Below, piece after piece: positions 17,242-27,798 of a stretch of DNA of 64,000 nt. Source of the stretch: Calditrichia bacterium. Lineage in GTDB: Bacteria; Calditrichota; Calditrichia; RBG-13-44-9; J075. Position 1 is the first letter of the stretch. Every line of letters begins with the position of its first letter. The notes beneath the pieces are model-generated. The model ran no database searches. It worked only from the letters and a program-made list of their open reading frames with translations, and was not told the DNA's origin. The stretch spans positions 49,413-113,412 of the forward strand of contig JANQRS010000024.1 of assembly GCA_028284445.1 (NCBI GenBank), given 5' to 3'. A program made the position numbers and the translations under genes.

Positions 17242-19236
17242 ATGAACAATCCTGATAGATTTCTGGACGAACTGTTCCAAATAGACGATGAGGTGACCCT
17301 CATTTGCCACGTATTTGATTGGCTGCGTCCGGACGTGCCTACGGACACTGACAGCGTCGCTGCAAAAGTGAATACTCTTGAGCAACTGCTTGCCTCAAAT
17401 TCGGAAGAGGCAAGCGTGATTCGCAACAGGGTCTCGGAGTTTGCAGGGAAACTGCGCTTTCTCCCCTTGTATAGTGACATCGGAATTCTGCCACGCCGCA
17501 GCTTTGCGACCGAATTCCGGCAGCGAATGTTCAACAAAATTCTGCCTGAACCGGAAATCGTATTCAGCGCCAAAAACCTCATGGAAAGAGTGTTCAGCCA
17601 TCCGGAAGATGCGAAGTGGGTTGCTGCGCTGTCCGATACGACCTGGCTTCAAATTTACCGGATTTTCATCCCGGAAAACAGTTATCCAGCCGTCGAGAAC
17701 CACCTGGCAAATGAAGCGCTCTATGCCCTGGAGATGCTCTCGATATGGGTGGCTGCTGAGGAGATGGAGGATGAATTGCTGCGGCTGGATCCGACCATCG
17801 TTGAATATGATTCAAACTTCATTGCCCTGGAGCGCGAAGTCAAACAATTTGTTGCCGCTTGCCGCTCACAAATCACACCTACGATGGAGGCTCAACCGGC
17901 AGACGGTGCGCATGCCTGGATTATGCTCAGGCAGTGCGAAGAACAAATCCAACGCTTTCGGGAATTGGCGCTGAGCAAAGGCAGCGATCTGAAGTTAACC
18001 TATCTCCTGGAGCGGCTGGAGCAGACGCTTACACGCATCAGTCACCTGCTGGGAATCTTTGAAGCGCAGGATGGTATTGAGTTTAGAAAACGCTACTTAA
18101 CGATGTTTCGGGAACTGGTGGCGAAGCTTTGCCAGGAGCGCAGCGTTACCAGGCTGATCAAACAGACCACCTACTTGCTGGCCAAGAGCGTTACCAATCA
18201 GGCGAGCAAGACCGGCGAACACTACGTCACTGAAAGCCGTCGCGAGTATATCACGATGTTGATCCAGGGCCTTGGTGCGGGGGTATTTATCGCCATTATG
18301 GCATTTCTCAAGCTATTCATTGTTAATTTGCACCTCTCGGAAGGCTGGATGACATTTTGGGTCAGCATGAATTATGGCCTGGGCTTTGTGATTATTCACA
18401 TGTTCCATTTTACGGTAGCGACCAAGCAGCCGGCTATGACGGCGGCTTACATCGCCAGAAAGCTGGAACATGCAAACAACGGCCGCGTTGACCGCAAAGA
18501 GCTGGCTCAACTGGTCATTAACGTCGGCCGCTCACAATTTGCGGCCATTGCCGGCAATGTTGCGGCGGCGCTGCCGGTCGCAGTGCTCATCAGCTTCACA
18601 GTTTCAACTATTACAGGCACCGCGGTGCTCAAACCGAGTAAGGCAATGACGCTCATGCAACAGCAGGATCCTGTTAATAGCCTGGCTTTGTTTTATGCAG
18701 CCATCGCCGGTATCTGGCTCTTCGTTTCCGGCCTCGTAGCCGGATATTTCGATAATCGCAGTCTCTATCTGGACTTACCGGGGCGAATCCGGCACCATCC
18801 GCTCTTGGTCCGAATTATCCCTTCGAGGCTTTTGAATGGGCTTGCGAACTATATCGATGGACATTTCGGCGCATTATGGGGCAATATGTTTTTTGGGGTA
18901 ATGCTTGGCGTAACGGCGTATATCGGTTATTTGCTGGGCTTGCCACTTGATATCCGCCACGTGGCGTTTTCTGTCGCCAATGTTGGTTATTCCGCCACTG
19001 AAATCTGGCCGGGCATAGCCGTTTTTGCCAAGTTCATTCTCTTTGCACTATTGATTGGGGTAGTCAATCTGCTGGTCAGCTTCACACTAGCCCTCAACAT
19101 TGCGATGAGATCTCGAGGCAGCCGTTTGTGTAATCTTGGAGACATCGCCAGGGCTTATTGGCAGGAAGCCCGCCAGCGGCCATGGGAATTAATCGTCCCA
19201 CCGGCAGAGGTTGCGGAAAGCAAAAGCTCTGCTTGA
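17242..19236 (+). CDS. SpecificRecomb-family (Gcr-like) membrane protein
   Basis: About 664 residues from the ATG at 17242, chosen over an upstream TTG because of CGAGGA six bases before it. The N-terminal 330 residues are soluble and helical. The C-terminal half carries about seven membrane helices. The middle shows the family signature (TGEHYVTESRREYITM, then MNYGLGFV and TVATKQPAMTAAYIA). The family is annotated as site-specific recombinase, yet its membrane helices make that name doubtful. It stands alone between the resident region and the accessory island. Similarity to the family is clear; function is unknown. Confidence 0.83.
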   Translation: MNNPDRFLDELFQIDDEVTLICHVFDWLRPDVPTDTDSVAAKVNTLEQLLASNSEEASVIRNRVSEFAGKLRFLPLYSDIGILPRRSFATEFRQRMFNKILPEPEIVFSAKNLMERVFSHPEDAKWVAALSDTTWLQIYRIFIPENSYPAVENHLANEALYALEMLSIWVAAEEMEDELLRLDPTIVEYDSNFIALEREVKQFVAACRSQITPTMEAQPADGAHAWIMLRQCEEQIQRFRELALSKGSDLKLTYLLERLEQTLTRISHLLGIFEAQDGIEFRKRYLTMFRELVAKLCQERSVTRLIKQTTYLLAKSVTNQASKTGEHYVTESRREYITMLIQGLGAGVFIAIMAFLKLFIVNLHLSEGWMTFWVSMNYGLGFVIIHMFHFTVATKQPAMTAAYIARKLEHANNGRVDRKELAQLVINVGRSQFAAIAGNVAAALPVAVLISFTVSTITGTAVLKPSKAMTLMQQQDPVNSLALFYAAIAGIWLFVSGLVAGYFDNRSLYLDLPGRIRHHPLLVRIIPSRLLNGLANYIDGHFGALWGNMFFGVMLGVTAYIGYLLGLPLDIRHVAFSVANVGYSATEIWPGIAVFAKFILFALLIGVVNLLVSFTLALNIAMRSRGSRLCNLGDIARAYWQEARQRPWELIVPPAEVAESKSSA

Positions 19237-19732
19237 GTCTACTCGAAGATAACGCTATAGCGACAATGGGTTTGCCGGCTTTAAGCATTTGAATTTCCGC
19301 TCGGCATGGGTTGTGCCTTCAGTACAAGTAGTGGCTTTAATTATGCCTATGAACAAAAGCTTCACGATCCGATCGACGGGTCTCACCATGATAGATTATC
19401 GGCACGAAAGTTACATGGACCGGATGACCGGGATCGGTCTTTAGCCATCCTGTGAACTGGGAAATCAAGAGCATTTTTCTTGTAATATCGAAAGCACTAG
19501 TACTCAGGATTGAGAAAGCAGTAATAGGAAATCGAGCATCTAAACTATTCAAGGCTTTATGGAACAACCACGCCGTAGCCACTGACCCAAGAGCATTGCT
19601 TTTGCGGTTCATTCAAACGATATCTTGATTTTATGGATGAATAGGTTTTATTCATTTTCAAAAAAACAAGGCCTCCGGATAAACATATTATATACCCCAT
19701 TGTCATCCATTTATCCTTAGGAGCTCGATCTT
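19237..19732. other. Intergenic gap at the start of the accessory island
   Basis: About 500 bases without a convincing gene. A minus-strand frame at 19337-19612 (91 codons, ATG) has no Shine-Dalgarno site and no recognisable domain; it may be a remnant. Base composition turns AT-rich toward the right. AGGAG before 19733 is the ribosome site of the next gene. Confidence 0.4.
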
Positions 19733-20455
19733 ATGCAGATCAGCACGTTTAATAGAATTGTCGGCCTGTTTTTTGTTGGTAGTATAATAAGCATGTTAAT
19801 AGTGGTTGGCGTAATATATTCACTGGATATTGACCTAACGAATCAATTTTCAAACGGTGGAATCAACTATACCATTATCTTAGTCACACTCATGCTGCCA
19901 GTGTCTATTTTCTTTGGATCTTTGAATGACTCATTTACCAGCATTTTTAGAGATTGGCTAGAGCAGTTCCTGGCTCGCTCCATAGTCTCTGATAGTTTAG
20001 CTTCAAGATTTTTTATCAATATTTTTGGTCTGCCTGGCTACTTGGATTCGGTCCGGATCGCTCGAAAGAAGTTTATAGGAACCATGGAGGATCTGGTAAA
20101 TCATACATCGGATGATGAGGATCGCACGTATCGACTCCTTGCGGTGGCGACATTTTTCAAGACGGCTGATGCTGAAACCGTTCAGTGGCTAACAAGAATT
20201 TTTTCAATGTATCTACTTTTTACTAACTATGTCGTTCTCATTATCTCAACTCTATTTCTACTCTCAATGTGGAGTGACTATTCACGGTCACTATTTCAGT
20301 TTTTCATCTGGCAAGATTTTCGAGTCGTATTATCCATTCTGGTCGTCATGTACACTATGTTTAGATCAATTGCAACCCGATACTTTTATAGTTACGAAAT
20401 AGTTTACCGGCAAGCCTCATTAGCGAGAGACAAATTGGACAGTATAAAGTGGTAA
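19733..20455 (+). CDS. Four-pass membrane protein of unknown function
   Basis: 240 residues with hydrophobic helices at about 8-28, 43-62, 160-182 and 195-215 and a charged loop (residues 100-150: RKKFIG, HTSDDEDRTYR). No family recognised. AGGAG lies nine bases upstream of the ATG. It converges on the giant NTPase gene with only 26 bases between the two stops. It is more AT-rich than the genes on its left, like the island that follows, and may be a partner of the island proteins. Confidence 0.55.
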   Translation: MQISTFNRIVGLFFVGSIISMLIVVGVIYSLDIDLTNQFSNGGINYTIILVTLMLPVSIFFGSLNDSFTSIFRDWLEQFLARSIVSDSLASRFFINIFGLPGYLDSVRIARKKFIGTMEDLVNHTSDDEDRTYRLLAVATFFKTADAETVQWLTRIFSMYLLFTNYVVLIISTLFLLSMWSDYSRSLFQFFIWQDFRVVLSILVVMYTMFRSIATRYFYSYEIVYRQASLARDKLDSIKW

Positions 20456-20481
20456 GGAGCCAAAATTTCAAGCTTAGTGGC

Positions 20482-23400
20482 TTAAGTCATATACTGATCC
20501 GCTTCATACCAACGCGAGTACTTCATCTCGGCTTTCAATTCTTTGATACGAGAGCGAACTTTACCGGAATTAATCCAGTAGCGCTCAAGCGCTGCCGTAA
20601 AATGGTATAAGTTGTCATTGAAGTCATCATTCAAATAATACATGTTTTCCAGAAACTCACGATAGGCCTGTCCTTCATCATGAACTTCGATAGAACTCCA
20701 ATAGTGCTTGAGAGCCATTTCAGTACAGTATCGATTGGTGTAGATCCGTGCCTCTTCACGTCCGATTTGTTGCTCTAAGCGCTGTTCCAGAAGCTTTTTC
20801 TGTTTTGGGGTGGCAATATTTTTTAGCCCCTGCAAGCGGCGGCTCCAGGTCGCCATATTACGATACAAAGATCCAAGCACATTATGCGTGGTCATATACG
20901 AAGCACTGTATATGCGACTGGCATTGAGAGCAAAATAAATCGTAGTAATCGCATCAATGATTAAATTTTCGATAAATGTCTCTCTTGACGCCCAGACTTT
21001 TTTGACGTCCTTTCGATTTTTGACATCGTCCAGGTTCGTGACATCGTCAGGATAGCAAATATTCATGAAGCCTGAAGGATAAAGCTCCTGTACCTGGCCC
21101 CAGTCCACTCTATTTTGTTCGATATCCTGAAGCTGCTGTTGAAAAACCTGGTAATAAAATTTTGAGACAAAATTCCGATCATCCTTACTTTCTTCATCTA
21201 GACCAATGCTAATCTGTTCAGCCTTTTTTCCACCAGTTCCCGACATTTCTATTAAGAATCTTTCCATTTTCTCCTTGTAAGATTCCGTATCAACTTTGAC
21301 CTGGCTATCGTTTCTTTTGTCAATCTCTTTCAATACTTTTTTAATCTTCTCTATTTGAGTTTCAAGCTGCGTTTGGTGTTCCTGGATTTCTGCCTGAATT
21401 CTTTCCGCTTCAATTAGCACCTTGTTCTGTTTTAACTCTGTAATTTTCTCATTGGCTTCATTGAAAAGCTGCATAGATTCCTTGAGCTCTCCCCTTTTAC
21501 AAGCAAGCCATTGTTTATTATCGTTCTGTTGCTCCTCATTAACTTGCTTCTCATCAAGGCTCTCGCCATCTTGAGGTAAGGAATCAATTTCCGCGCATGC
21601 CCTGGCAATTAAGAATCCCAACTCTATTTCATCTGCAATCCCCTCTAAACTGTGCATGAGCGTTGGCCCTGAAAGTTCTCCTTTTTCGAAAGCGACCATT
21701 TTGTAGACATTTAGCATCGGATTCAGGCTATCGCTGATATTTATGACCTCTCTCGACAACGGTGTCTTTAATTCCGGGTGATATTTTGACAATCGTGAAA
21801 GAAATTTCTGGGTATGTACCTTAATACTACTTCCGCCGCCAGGGTCGCCAGGCTTACGAAAGAAATAGAAGGTCCGGTAAACGTTCTCCAGGTAATCACC
21901 ACATACCTCATTGTACATCTTTTCATATAGCCGCACCTTGTAACGCAAAACCCTAATCCTTGAAAAAATATTATTAACGCTGGTATAGGATGATAGCAAA
22001 CGATCTTTCATCGTCAGCTGACAATTTTGTAAACCCAATAACTTGAGTCTGATGCCATGATATACAAGCAGTTGGTTATTTATCTCAGCAGTTAGCGATA
22101 TCGGATATGATATGGCCTTCTTGGTGCCTTTGAAGATGAACTCGTAGTCACGAATTTCCAGGCGATGTACATTATTGTGAGCACGATAGAGGCCGCGCAG
22201 AGCTCTTTTCAAGATTAGATTATGTATCTTTTCAATAAAGGCGGTCTTACTATCTATATCTTCCTCTATTAGTTTCGCAACACCACGTTTTGAGCTCCAC
22301 AAATACTCTCGAATGACCTGAAGGATTTTTCGCAGTTGCAAGGTATAGTTTTTATGGTCACCGGCACGAACAAAATAGGCAGAAGCGAGGTAGTAATAAA
22401 CAAGCACCTCTTCAAGCTTTCCTAATTCCCAATAATCCGGCTCTTCAGCATTATTTGAAGTCGTTTCTGCTCCCTCAGAATTGTTTGAGCGGGCTTTTGT
22501 TCCTCTGTTGGAGAGAAAATCAATCAAAATAACATCTCGAGCCTTATGTCGTTCCTTGATAGGGCCTGCCTCTTTGTCATCCCCTGAAGCAAATAGCTTG
22601 AACAGTAGATCTTCAAGGAAATTTAGAGACAGCTCTTCCTGCGGAGCTGCACAGCTTAGGAATGTATCGCCAATATCCGATAGGGAATTTGCGATGGCCA
22701 GCGCGGTTGCATGATTACGACTCGACGGCTTATCATGATGAAAGTCGTGGCGGAGAGAAGATAGTAAATTAATTAGAATGATATTATTTCGACGGCGTTT
22801 GTTTTTATCGTTCAAAACGAGGTTTTTCAGCACTTCTCTTTCAGGGGCTTCAGCAATGTCGTCTTTTTCATAACGCACTACTATTTCGTCAATTACTGTT
22901 CCGACAACATCCCATTCAATTGGCGTATTTTCTTCATCAAGCTTCTTCGTGGTCAAATACTTCTCATTAATTTCGTTCAGACTCTGCATGTAATATCCGC
23001 ACGCTCGGCAAGGAGCCTTGAGGCGATTACGGCGTAATTTTGAAATATGCCTATTTTTGGTACACAAGGCTTCCGAGCGATTACAATAAATAATTGGTTT
23101 ATCTACATCATCCAAATCTTGATGGGCCGCATCTGAATGAGGTATTTTATGAGCAGGCGTAAATGTTGTCTGTAATGCTGTTTCCGACTCATCAGATACG
23201 CGGCGCCCTATCGGGCCATTCTTAAAGAATAGCACGTCACCTATCTTATTCATAAGTTCAGCATAAACAAGATACTTTGCAGGGTCTTTAATCAGGTTGC
23301 GCAAATATCGAGCGCGCTTGCGCAATCGAATAATATCCTGGCCGGTGATACCACCAAGACCGAGTTTTTCAATAATTACAAAATCAGCGAGCAGGGATTG

Positions 23401-26400
23401 ATAAATCAGGCGAAAACCTTCAATAATATGCTGTCGATACGATTCACCCAATTGCTGGAACATGACACCTTCAGCCTTTAATTGAGGTTTATACGGGATC
23501 TCGCTTTCACCTGACTCTTGCCAAATCTCAAGATATGTATCATCCGACAAAAGGCGGCAAAACTCGAATACCAAGCGCGTCACCTCATTGTAAATACTGG
23601 CTGCCTGGTCGTAACTTTTTTTGCGCTCAAATGTCAGACCAATTTTTAGCTTATTACGAATCAAGATTATAAAACGAGGAATATCATCGACAATATTTGC
23701 TGCACCCAAAAGCGGCTCAGTCGCTTCCCGATATTCTATAATTGCATTGTTAAAATCTTCATCGTAATAATACAGATCTCCCAGGATCCGATGCATAAAA
23801 CAAAGTGCATGAATCACCTGCGGTATTTGACTGCTGTCTTTCTTTCGGTAGCGTCGTTCCAAATCTTTTATGACAAGTGCATAATGCCTCTTCAATGCCT
23901 GCGATTCATCCAAAGTAAAATTGAAAGCGGCCGATTCAGATTCCGACACCTTACTAAGAAATTGAATTTCTTCGACTATATTTTTGCTAAACTTAAAGTC
24001 ATAGAATCCATTAATAATTTGCTCAATATGAGTATTCTGTAAAAAGTTGAGAATTTGATTGATCAATTCACGGAGTTGCGGCGCTTTGTGTACATCGATG
24101 ACCTCCGGCATCAATTCGAGATTATCCCAGGAAAAGCCAGCACCGTTATATTTATACAAATGATCTATCAGAAAAGCGGCAGAGACCATCAGCTTATCGC
24201 CATAATCCCGAATTCCACGTATCACATAATAGATAAACGGATTGACCAAATAGGCGATCATACCAAATTTATATTGTGTATAGAAGTCGAATACCAAGTA
24301 CAAAGCTTCGGCTTGGTTACCGACGGTAATAAAGTCCTGGTCGGCATTCTCAAATCTCTTTTGAGTAATTTGCGTCACGTGGTTTTCAAAAAGTTGAGTG
24401 ATTTTCTTCGGCGCACCATTGCTTCGATAAGTAACATATACGATGAACTCCTTAAGAGTATAGATCAGTTTGTTACGACACCATTCGTTGACTTTATTTT
24501 GGGTAGGACTATCTTCATGGATTGGAAATACTTCATCCAGCAAATAGGCGTGATAAGTTTGTAAGTTGAGTTCCGCTTTTGTTCGGAATTGAGAGGGTGG
24601 CAAAATGAATTGACAAACATAAGCCTCTGTCATGGCTGTGATATCAGCAGTAATGCCTTCTGCTTGATCCTTTAGAAAGCTTTCAACATAGATGATATCA
24701 TGGAATATGCTACCGATAAAATAGTGTCGGTCCGAAACATCAGCGAGAGCGGCATCATACATTTCACGTTCGGCGATAAAAATGAACTTGGCTTTCGCTG
24801 TATTCAAGAAATGCTTGAGGTTAGCCAAGATATTCAATATTGTTAGCTGACGGCCTTTACGGTTCTCAAACCTTTCGCTAGCCGAATCTGCGTGGTTGTC
24901 TATCCTCGCCAGAGTGTCAATATCACTCTCCATTAAGCTTCGCGGCTCTATTTTGTCCAGCTCATCAAATACGATAATAAACTCAGGCCGAAGAAAGATC
25001 GTAGGGATATTGCTAATGTCTTCCAGGATGCGAATGAGTTGCTTCTCAATTTCTCGTTCGTCTGCAATTTTTAAAGTCTTGCGTTTGCCGAAGACCGCGC
25101 CAAAACCAGGCAGCTTAATAGCCGTCAAACCAGGAATACCAACCGCAGCCTGCTGCGAGGTTGAAATTTGCGCCTCAATCCTATCATTTAATGCCTTCAA
25201 TTGTTTCAAGACATATCGATTGGATACAATTCCGGCAATTCTAAAACGAAAGATCAAGTTAAAAGCGCATAATGCGACCAGCAAAGTTGCAACGAATATC
25301 CAGTTTATCCGAGGAGGAATCAACCGGAGGCTACGATTAGTAGAGAGCTTTATGTGAATAGGCAGATTATTCAGCGCTTTCATAGCTGAGGAAACCAATG
25401 GAACTTGATTGTTTTTTCCAACTAGAGCTTCCCATATCTTGTTGTATATCAGCACAGAAAAAATATCTATATGAATAAGGGATTTTTGCCAAAACGCTGC
25501 AGAATCTGGCGCAGTAAGAACGGAGTTTAGATCAGCAACTGCCTGCTGCGGTAGATCGGTACCAAAAAGGCTCGAAAGGTTCGATATTCCCTGTACATAG
25601 TTTGGTATCAATATTAACGAATCTAGATTGTCTTCTAAGAAACCATCGGGATTCTCTCGCAGCCTCTCGTCGAGGTAGGCGAACGCTCTTGCAAGTTGCG
25701 AAGGCAGCCGAAGCGAATCCCAGGTTGTATCATTTGACAACTTGGTTTGTAATAGCTCTAAGGCAATTACGTTTAACGAGTCATAACTCGCCTGGTCTTC
25801 TATATTAAATTCCTTGAAGCTTCTTAGACTTTCACTATCAGTTGGTTGACACAGCCATTCAAGTACTTCTATATCGACCTTCTGATACTGGATATTTGAG
25901 GATGTATCGACAAGATTAAGAACTTGCGACGGGAAATAGCGAATCAGGCCACTTTCCAACAAGATGCTCTTGCTCAAATCATGAAATCCATGACTAAAAA
26001 AAAGAGCGGAAACAAAAATATATAGTGCGAAATATTTCAAGACAGAAAGAATGGCGAGTTTACTTCGAAGAAGTTTATATTGGTCCTGAATACCATGGGC
26101 AACTAAACGGAGGATGTCAATTTCCTGCAAATCGTCATAACCAAGATTGACCCGAATTGGTATACGTCGTACACCATTAAAATATTTCTTGATCTTTTCT
26201 TTAAGATAAAAAATCGACCCTGGTATATTCGCGATAAATGGGCCAAAATCTTTGAAAAATTGGAAAAAATGCGTCTTACTTTTTGGCCAATTTCGGCCCA
26301 ATGTTTCCCCGGTATCTTTTAACTTGGCACTATGTCGCTTTTGAAACGTGAGTAGCAATCGACTCATCGCCAGCAAGAACAAGAGTTGGAAAAGTGAATA

Positions 26401-27327
26401 ACCCAGCGTGCTAGCCGTAGTCAACTCCTCGGGAACGTGGGCCAGGTGTTCATTGACTCCGGAAAGAATATCAGCGATGAATTGGAGGACAAGGATCTGG
26501 CTTTCAGCGCAATAATCAAGCAAGAATTTTGACAATTTGGTTATGCTGGTAGAAAATTCTCGATCTGCTATTGCCACAAATATCTGCACCAGAAAAATCG
26601 TTATCACCCAAAGAAGATGGCTTATACTATTGTGGAAATGTAAAGTATCCTTTCGGCGAAAGAATAAAGGAAGAAACCATGCCAGGAACGTCAAAGACAG
26701 CATTGTTGCCGGAAACGCGATATTGCAGGCGATGAACATGCTAAGATAAATATCCTGGAAGAAATTGAAGGTTCGTGAGCCTGGGCTACGACGGGTCGAA
26801 AGGAAAACGCTTTCAAAATAGAAGTAGCAAATATCAACAAAGGTCAGAAAAATATGCCGTATATACTCCTGAAAGCCGTTACTTCTGGAACGTAATTTTA
26901 GGGCAGTCAAATAATGACTATTTCGCTCTGACCAATTCCAGAACAGAAAGCCAAATAAGCCACTTGCCAGAACCGCAATAATGTATTGAAAGTGAAAGGC
27001 GCATAAGATAACGCTAAATAGCGCTATCTTTACATAACGAGCAATCTGAAAGCTTTTCCAGTTTTGGGGCATTACTTCATCAATCACGTGATTTACGAAA
27101 CTGGACTTACCCATGCCCCGATACCCGGTAATCAAATAAGCCCCGGACCGTGTTTCACTTTCCATCAAAATGGCTTTTAGCTTGCGGATGATTTTCTCGC
27201 GCCCGAGGAAGCGGAAGTCTGTATTGTGGATCTCGGAAGGACTGTGATAGAATGTATAGCCGTAGAGTTGAACAGCTATTTTTTTGATGCGGGAAGAAAG
27301 GTGGTGAAAATGGGACCGTTCGGACAT
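20482..27327 (-). CDS. Giant KAP-like membrane P-loop NTPase (2281 aa)
   Basis: Walker A is GYRGMGKS at residues 68-75, after a short N-terminus with FLGREKIIRKL. About seven to nine membrane helices then fill residues 95-690, and Walker B (FIIVFDELDKIEP) comes only near 786. Insertion of membrane helices between the two motifs is the mark of KAP-family NTPases, and the following NILANLKHFLNTAKAKFIFIAE also fits. The C-terminal 1200 residues are helical and repeat-like, with a four-Cys zinc knuckle (Cys-x7-Cys ... CRACG) near 1415-1445 and a Glu/Lys-rich coiled coil near 1930-2040. It is far longer than usual KAP proteins (about 500-800). GGGGGAG precedes the ATG. A membrane-anchored sensor or immune NTPase is the likely role; the family call is moderate. 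Confidence 0.7.
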   Translation of the reverse strand: MSERSHFHHLSSRIKKIAVQLYGYTFYHSPSEIHNTDFRFLGREKIIRKLKAILMESETRSGAYLITGYRGMGKSSFVNHVIDEVMPQNWKSFQIARYVKIALFSVILCAFHFQYIIAVLASGLFGFLFWNWSERNSHYLTALKLRSRSNGFQEYIRHIFLTFVDICYFYFESVFLSTRRSPGSRTFNFFQDIYLSMFIACNIAFPATMLSLTFLAWFLPLFFRRKDTLHFHNSISHLLWVITIFLVQIFVAIADREFSTSITKLSKFLLDYCAESQILVLQFIADILSGVNEHLAHVPEELTTASTLGYSLFQLLFLLAMSRLLLTFQKRHSAKLKDTGETLGRNWPKSKTHFFQFFKDFGPFIANIPGSIFYLKEKIKKYFNGVRRIPIRVNLGYDDLQEIDILRLVAHGIQDQYKLLRSKLAILSVLKYFALYIFVSALFFSHGFHDLSKSILLESGLIRYFPSQVLNLVDTSSNIQYQKVDIEVLEWLCQPTDSESLRSFKEFNIEDQASYDSLNVIALELLQTKLSNDTTWDSLRLPSQLARAFAYLDERLRENPDGFLEDNLDSLILIPNYVQGISNLSSLFGTDLPQQAVADLNSVLTAPDSAAFWQKSLIHIDIFSVLIYNKIWEALVGKNNQVPLVSSAMKALNNLPIHIKLSTNRSLRLIPPRINWIFVATLLVALCAFNLIFRFRIAGIVSNRYVLKQLKALNDRIEAQISTSQQAAVGIPGLTAIKLPGFGAVFGKRKTLKIADEREIEKQLIRILEDISNIPTIFLRPEFIIVFDELDKIEPRSLMESDIDTLARIDNHADSASERFENRKGRQLTILNILANLKHFLNTAKAKFIFIAEREMYDAALADVSDRHYFIGSIFHDIIYVESFLKDQAEGITADITAMTEAYVCQFILPPSQFRTKAELNLQTYHAYLLDEVFPIHEDSPTQNKVNEWCRNKLIYTLKEFIVYVTYRSNGAPKKITQLFENHVTQITQKRFENADQDFITVGNQAEALYLVFDFYTQYKFGMIAYLVNPFIYYVIRGIRDYGDKLMVSAAFLIDHLYKYNGAGFSWDNLELMPEVIDVHKAPQLRELINQILNFLQNTHIEQIINGFYDFKFSKNIVEEIQFLSKVSESESAAFNFTLDESQALKRHYALVIKDLERRYRKKDSSQIPQVIHALCFMHRILGDLYYYDEDFNNAIIEYREATEPLLGAANIVDDIPRFIILIRNKLKIGLTFERKKSYDQAASIYNEVTRLVFEFCRLLSDDTYLEIWQESGESEIPYKPQLKAEGVMFQQLGESYRQHIIEGFRLIYQSLLADFVIIEKLGLGGITGQDIIRLRKRARYLRNLIKDPAKYLVYAELMNKIGDVLFFKNGPIGRRVSDESETALQTTFTPAHKIPHSDAAHQDLDDVDKPIIYCNRSEALCTKNRHISKLRRNRLKAPCRACGYYMQSLNEINEKYLTTKKLDEENTPIEWDVVGTVIDEIVVRYEKDDIAEAPEREVLKNLVLNDKNKRRRNNIILINLLSSLRHDFHHDKPSSRNHATALAIANSLSDIGDTFLSCAAPQEELSLNFLEDLLFKLFASGDDKEAGPIKERHKARDVILIDFLSNRGTKARSNNSEGAETTSNNAEEPDYWELGKLEEVLVYYYLASAYFVRAGDHKNYTLQLRKILQVIREYLWSSKRGVAKLIEEDIDSKTAFIEKIHNLILKRALRGLYRAHNNVHRLEIRDYEFIFKGTKKAISYPISLTAEINNQLLVYHGIRLKLLGLQNCQLTMKDRLLSSYTSVNNIFSRIRVLRYKVRLYEKMYNEVCGDYLENVYRTFYFFRKPGDPGGGSSIKVHTQKFLSRLSKYHPELKTPLSREVINISDSLNPMLNVYKMVAFEKGELSGPTLMHSLEGIADEIELGFLIARACAEIDSLPQDGESLDEKQVNEEQQNDNKQWLACKRGELKESMQLFNEANEKITELKQNKVLIEAERIQAEIQEHQTQLETQIEKIKKVLKEIDKRNDSQVKVDTESYKEKMERFLIEMSGTGGKKAEQISIGLDEESKDDRNFVSKFYYQVFQQQLQDIEQNRVDWGQVQELYPSGFMNICYPDDVTNLDDVKNRKDVKKVWASRETFIENLIIDAITTIYFALNASRIYSASYMTTHNVLGSLYRNMATWSRRLQGLKNIATPKQKKLLEQRLEQQIGREEARIYTNRYCTEMALKHYWSSIEVHDEGQAYREFLENMYYLNDDFNDNLYHFTAALERYWINSGKVRSRIKELKAEMKYSRWYEADQYMT

Positions 27328-27798
27328 AGCTCCCCCAATAGCTTTGTCGGACTGCGACCAATAAGCATATCAATACAAGTAGTCCGGCAAGAGAATTTTC
27401 AATCGTATTTGGTGAGAATTAGCCTCGCACTTGCTAAGGGTCAAGAATACGGCATTTTCTTATATAAACCAAATTCGCTCAATTGGTAGGGTGATACAGG
27501 GGCACCGTCCGGCAAGCCTCCTCACGACGAAACTTCAGATACTGTCAATCGGCTCTTCCTCCCAGAGCGCAATATACGCTTCCGACATCTCCGCAAGGGT
27601 AAACTCGTCTCGTTTTGATTCAGCCATAATACAGTAGGATTATTTCTAACGCCTAAGCTGCATTATTGAATATTTGCCGAAGGTCCCACCTGTATCACTC
27701 CAATTATTCTTGACATTTTTACCCGCTCAAAGAGCGAGCAACCCTAACCACCTGCATGCTTGCCACACTTTCCTGACTGTTGTATTCCACTAGCTCAT
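27328..27798. other. Intergenic gap with a small ORF
   Basis: It holds the promoter of the giant NTPase gene. One 30-codon minus-strand ORF (27535-27627, starting MAESKRDEFTLAEMSEAY) looks acidic and protein-like, perhaps the head of an antitoxin or a remnant, but has no ribosome site. CGCTC AAA GAGCG near 27724 is a small hairpin that may close the regulator transcript. Confidence 0.3.
27416..27444 (-). promoter_or_regulatory. Sigma-70-type promoter of the giant NTPase gene
   Basis: On the minus strand TTGACC (27444-27439) and TAATTC (27421-27416) are 17 bases apart, with about 80 bases to the ATG at 27327. Confidence 0.4.

Noticed and set aside
17242..19236. Gcr-like protein as an active recombinase of the island
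   Set aside because: It is a multi-helix membrane protein with no recombinase motif; only the family name suggests recombination.
19337..19612. 91-codon minus-strand frame in the island border gap
   Set aside because: ATG lacks a Shine-Dalgarno site and no domain is seen; kept only as a gap note.
24055..24564. 169-codon plus-strand frame
   Set aside because: Antisense of the giant NTPase gene, no recognisable domain and no ribosome site.
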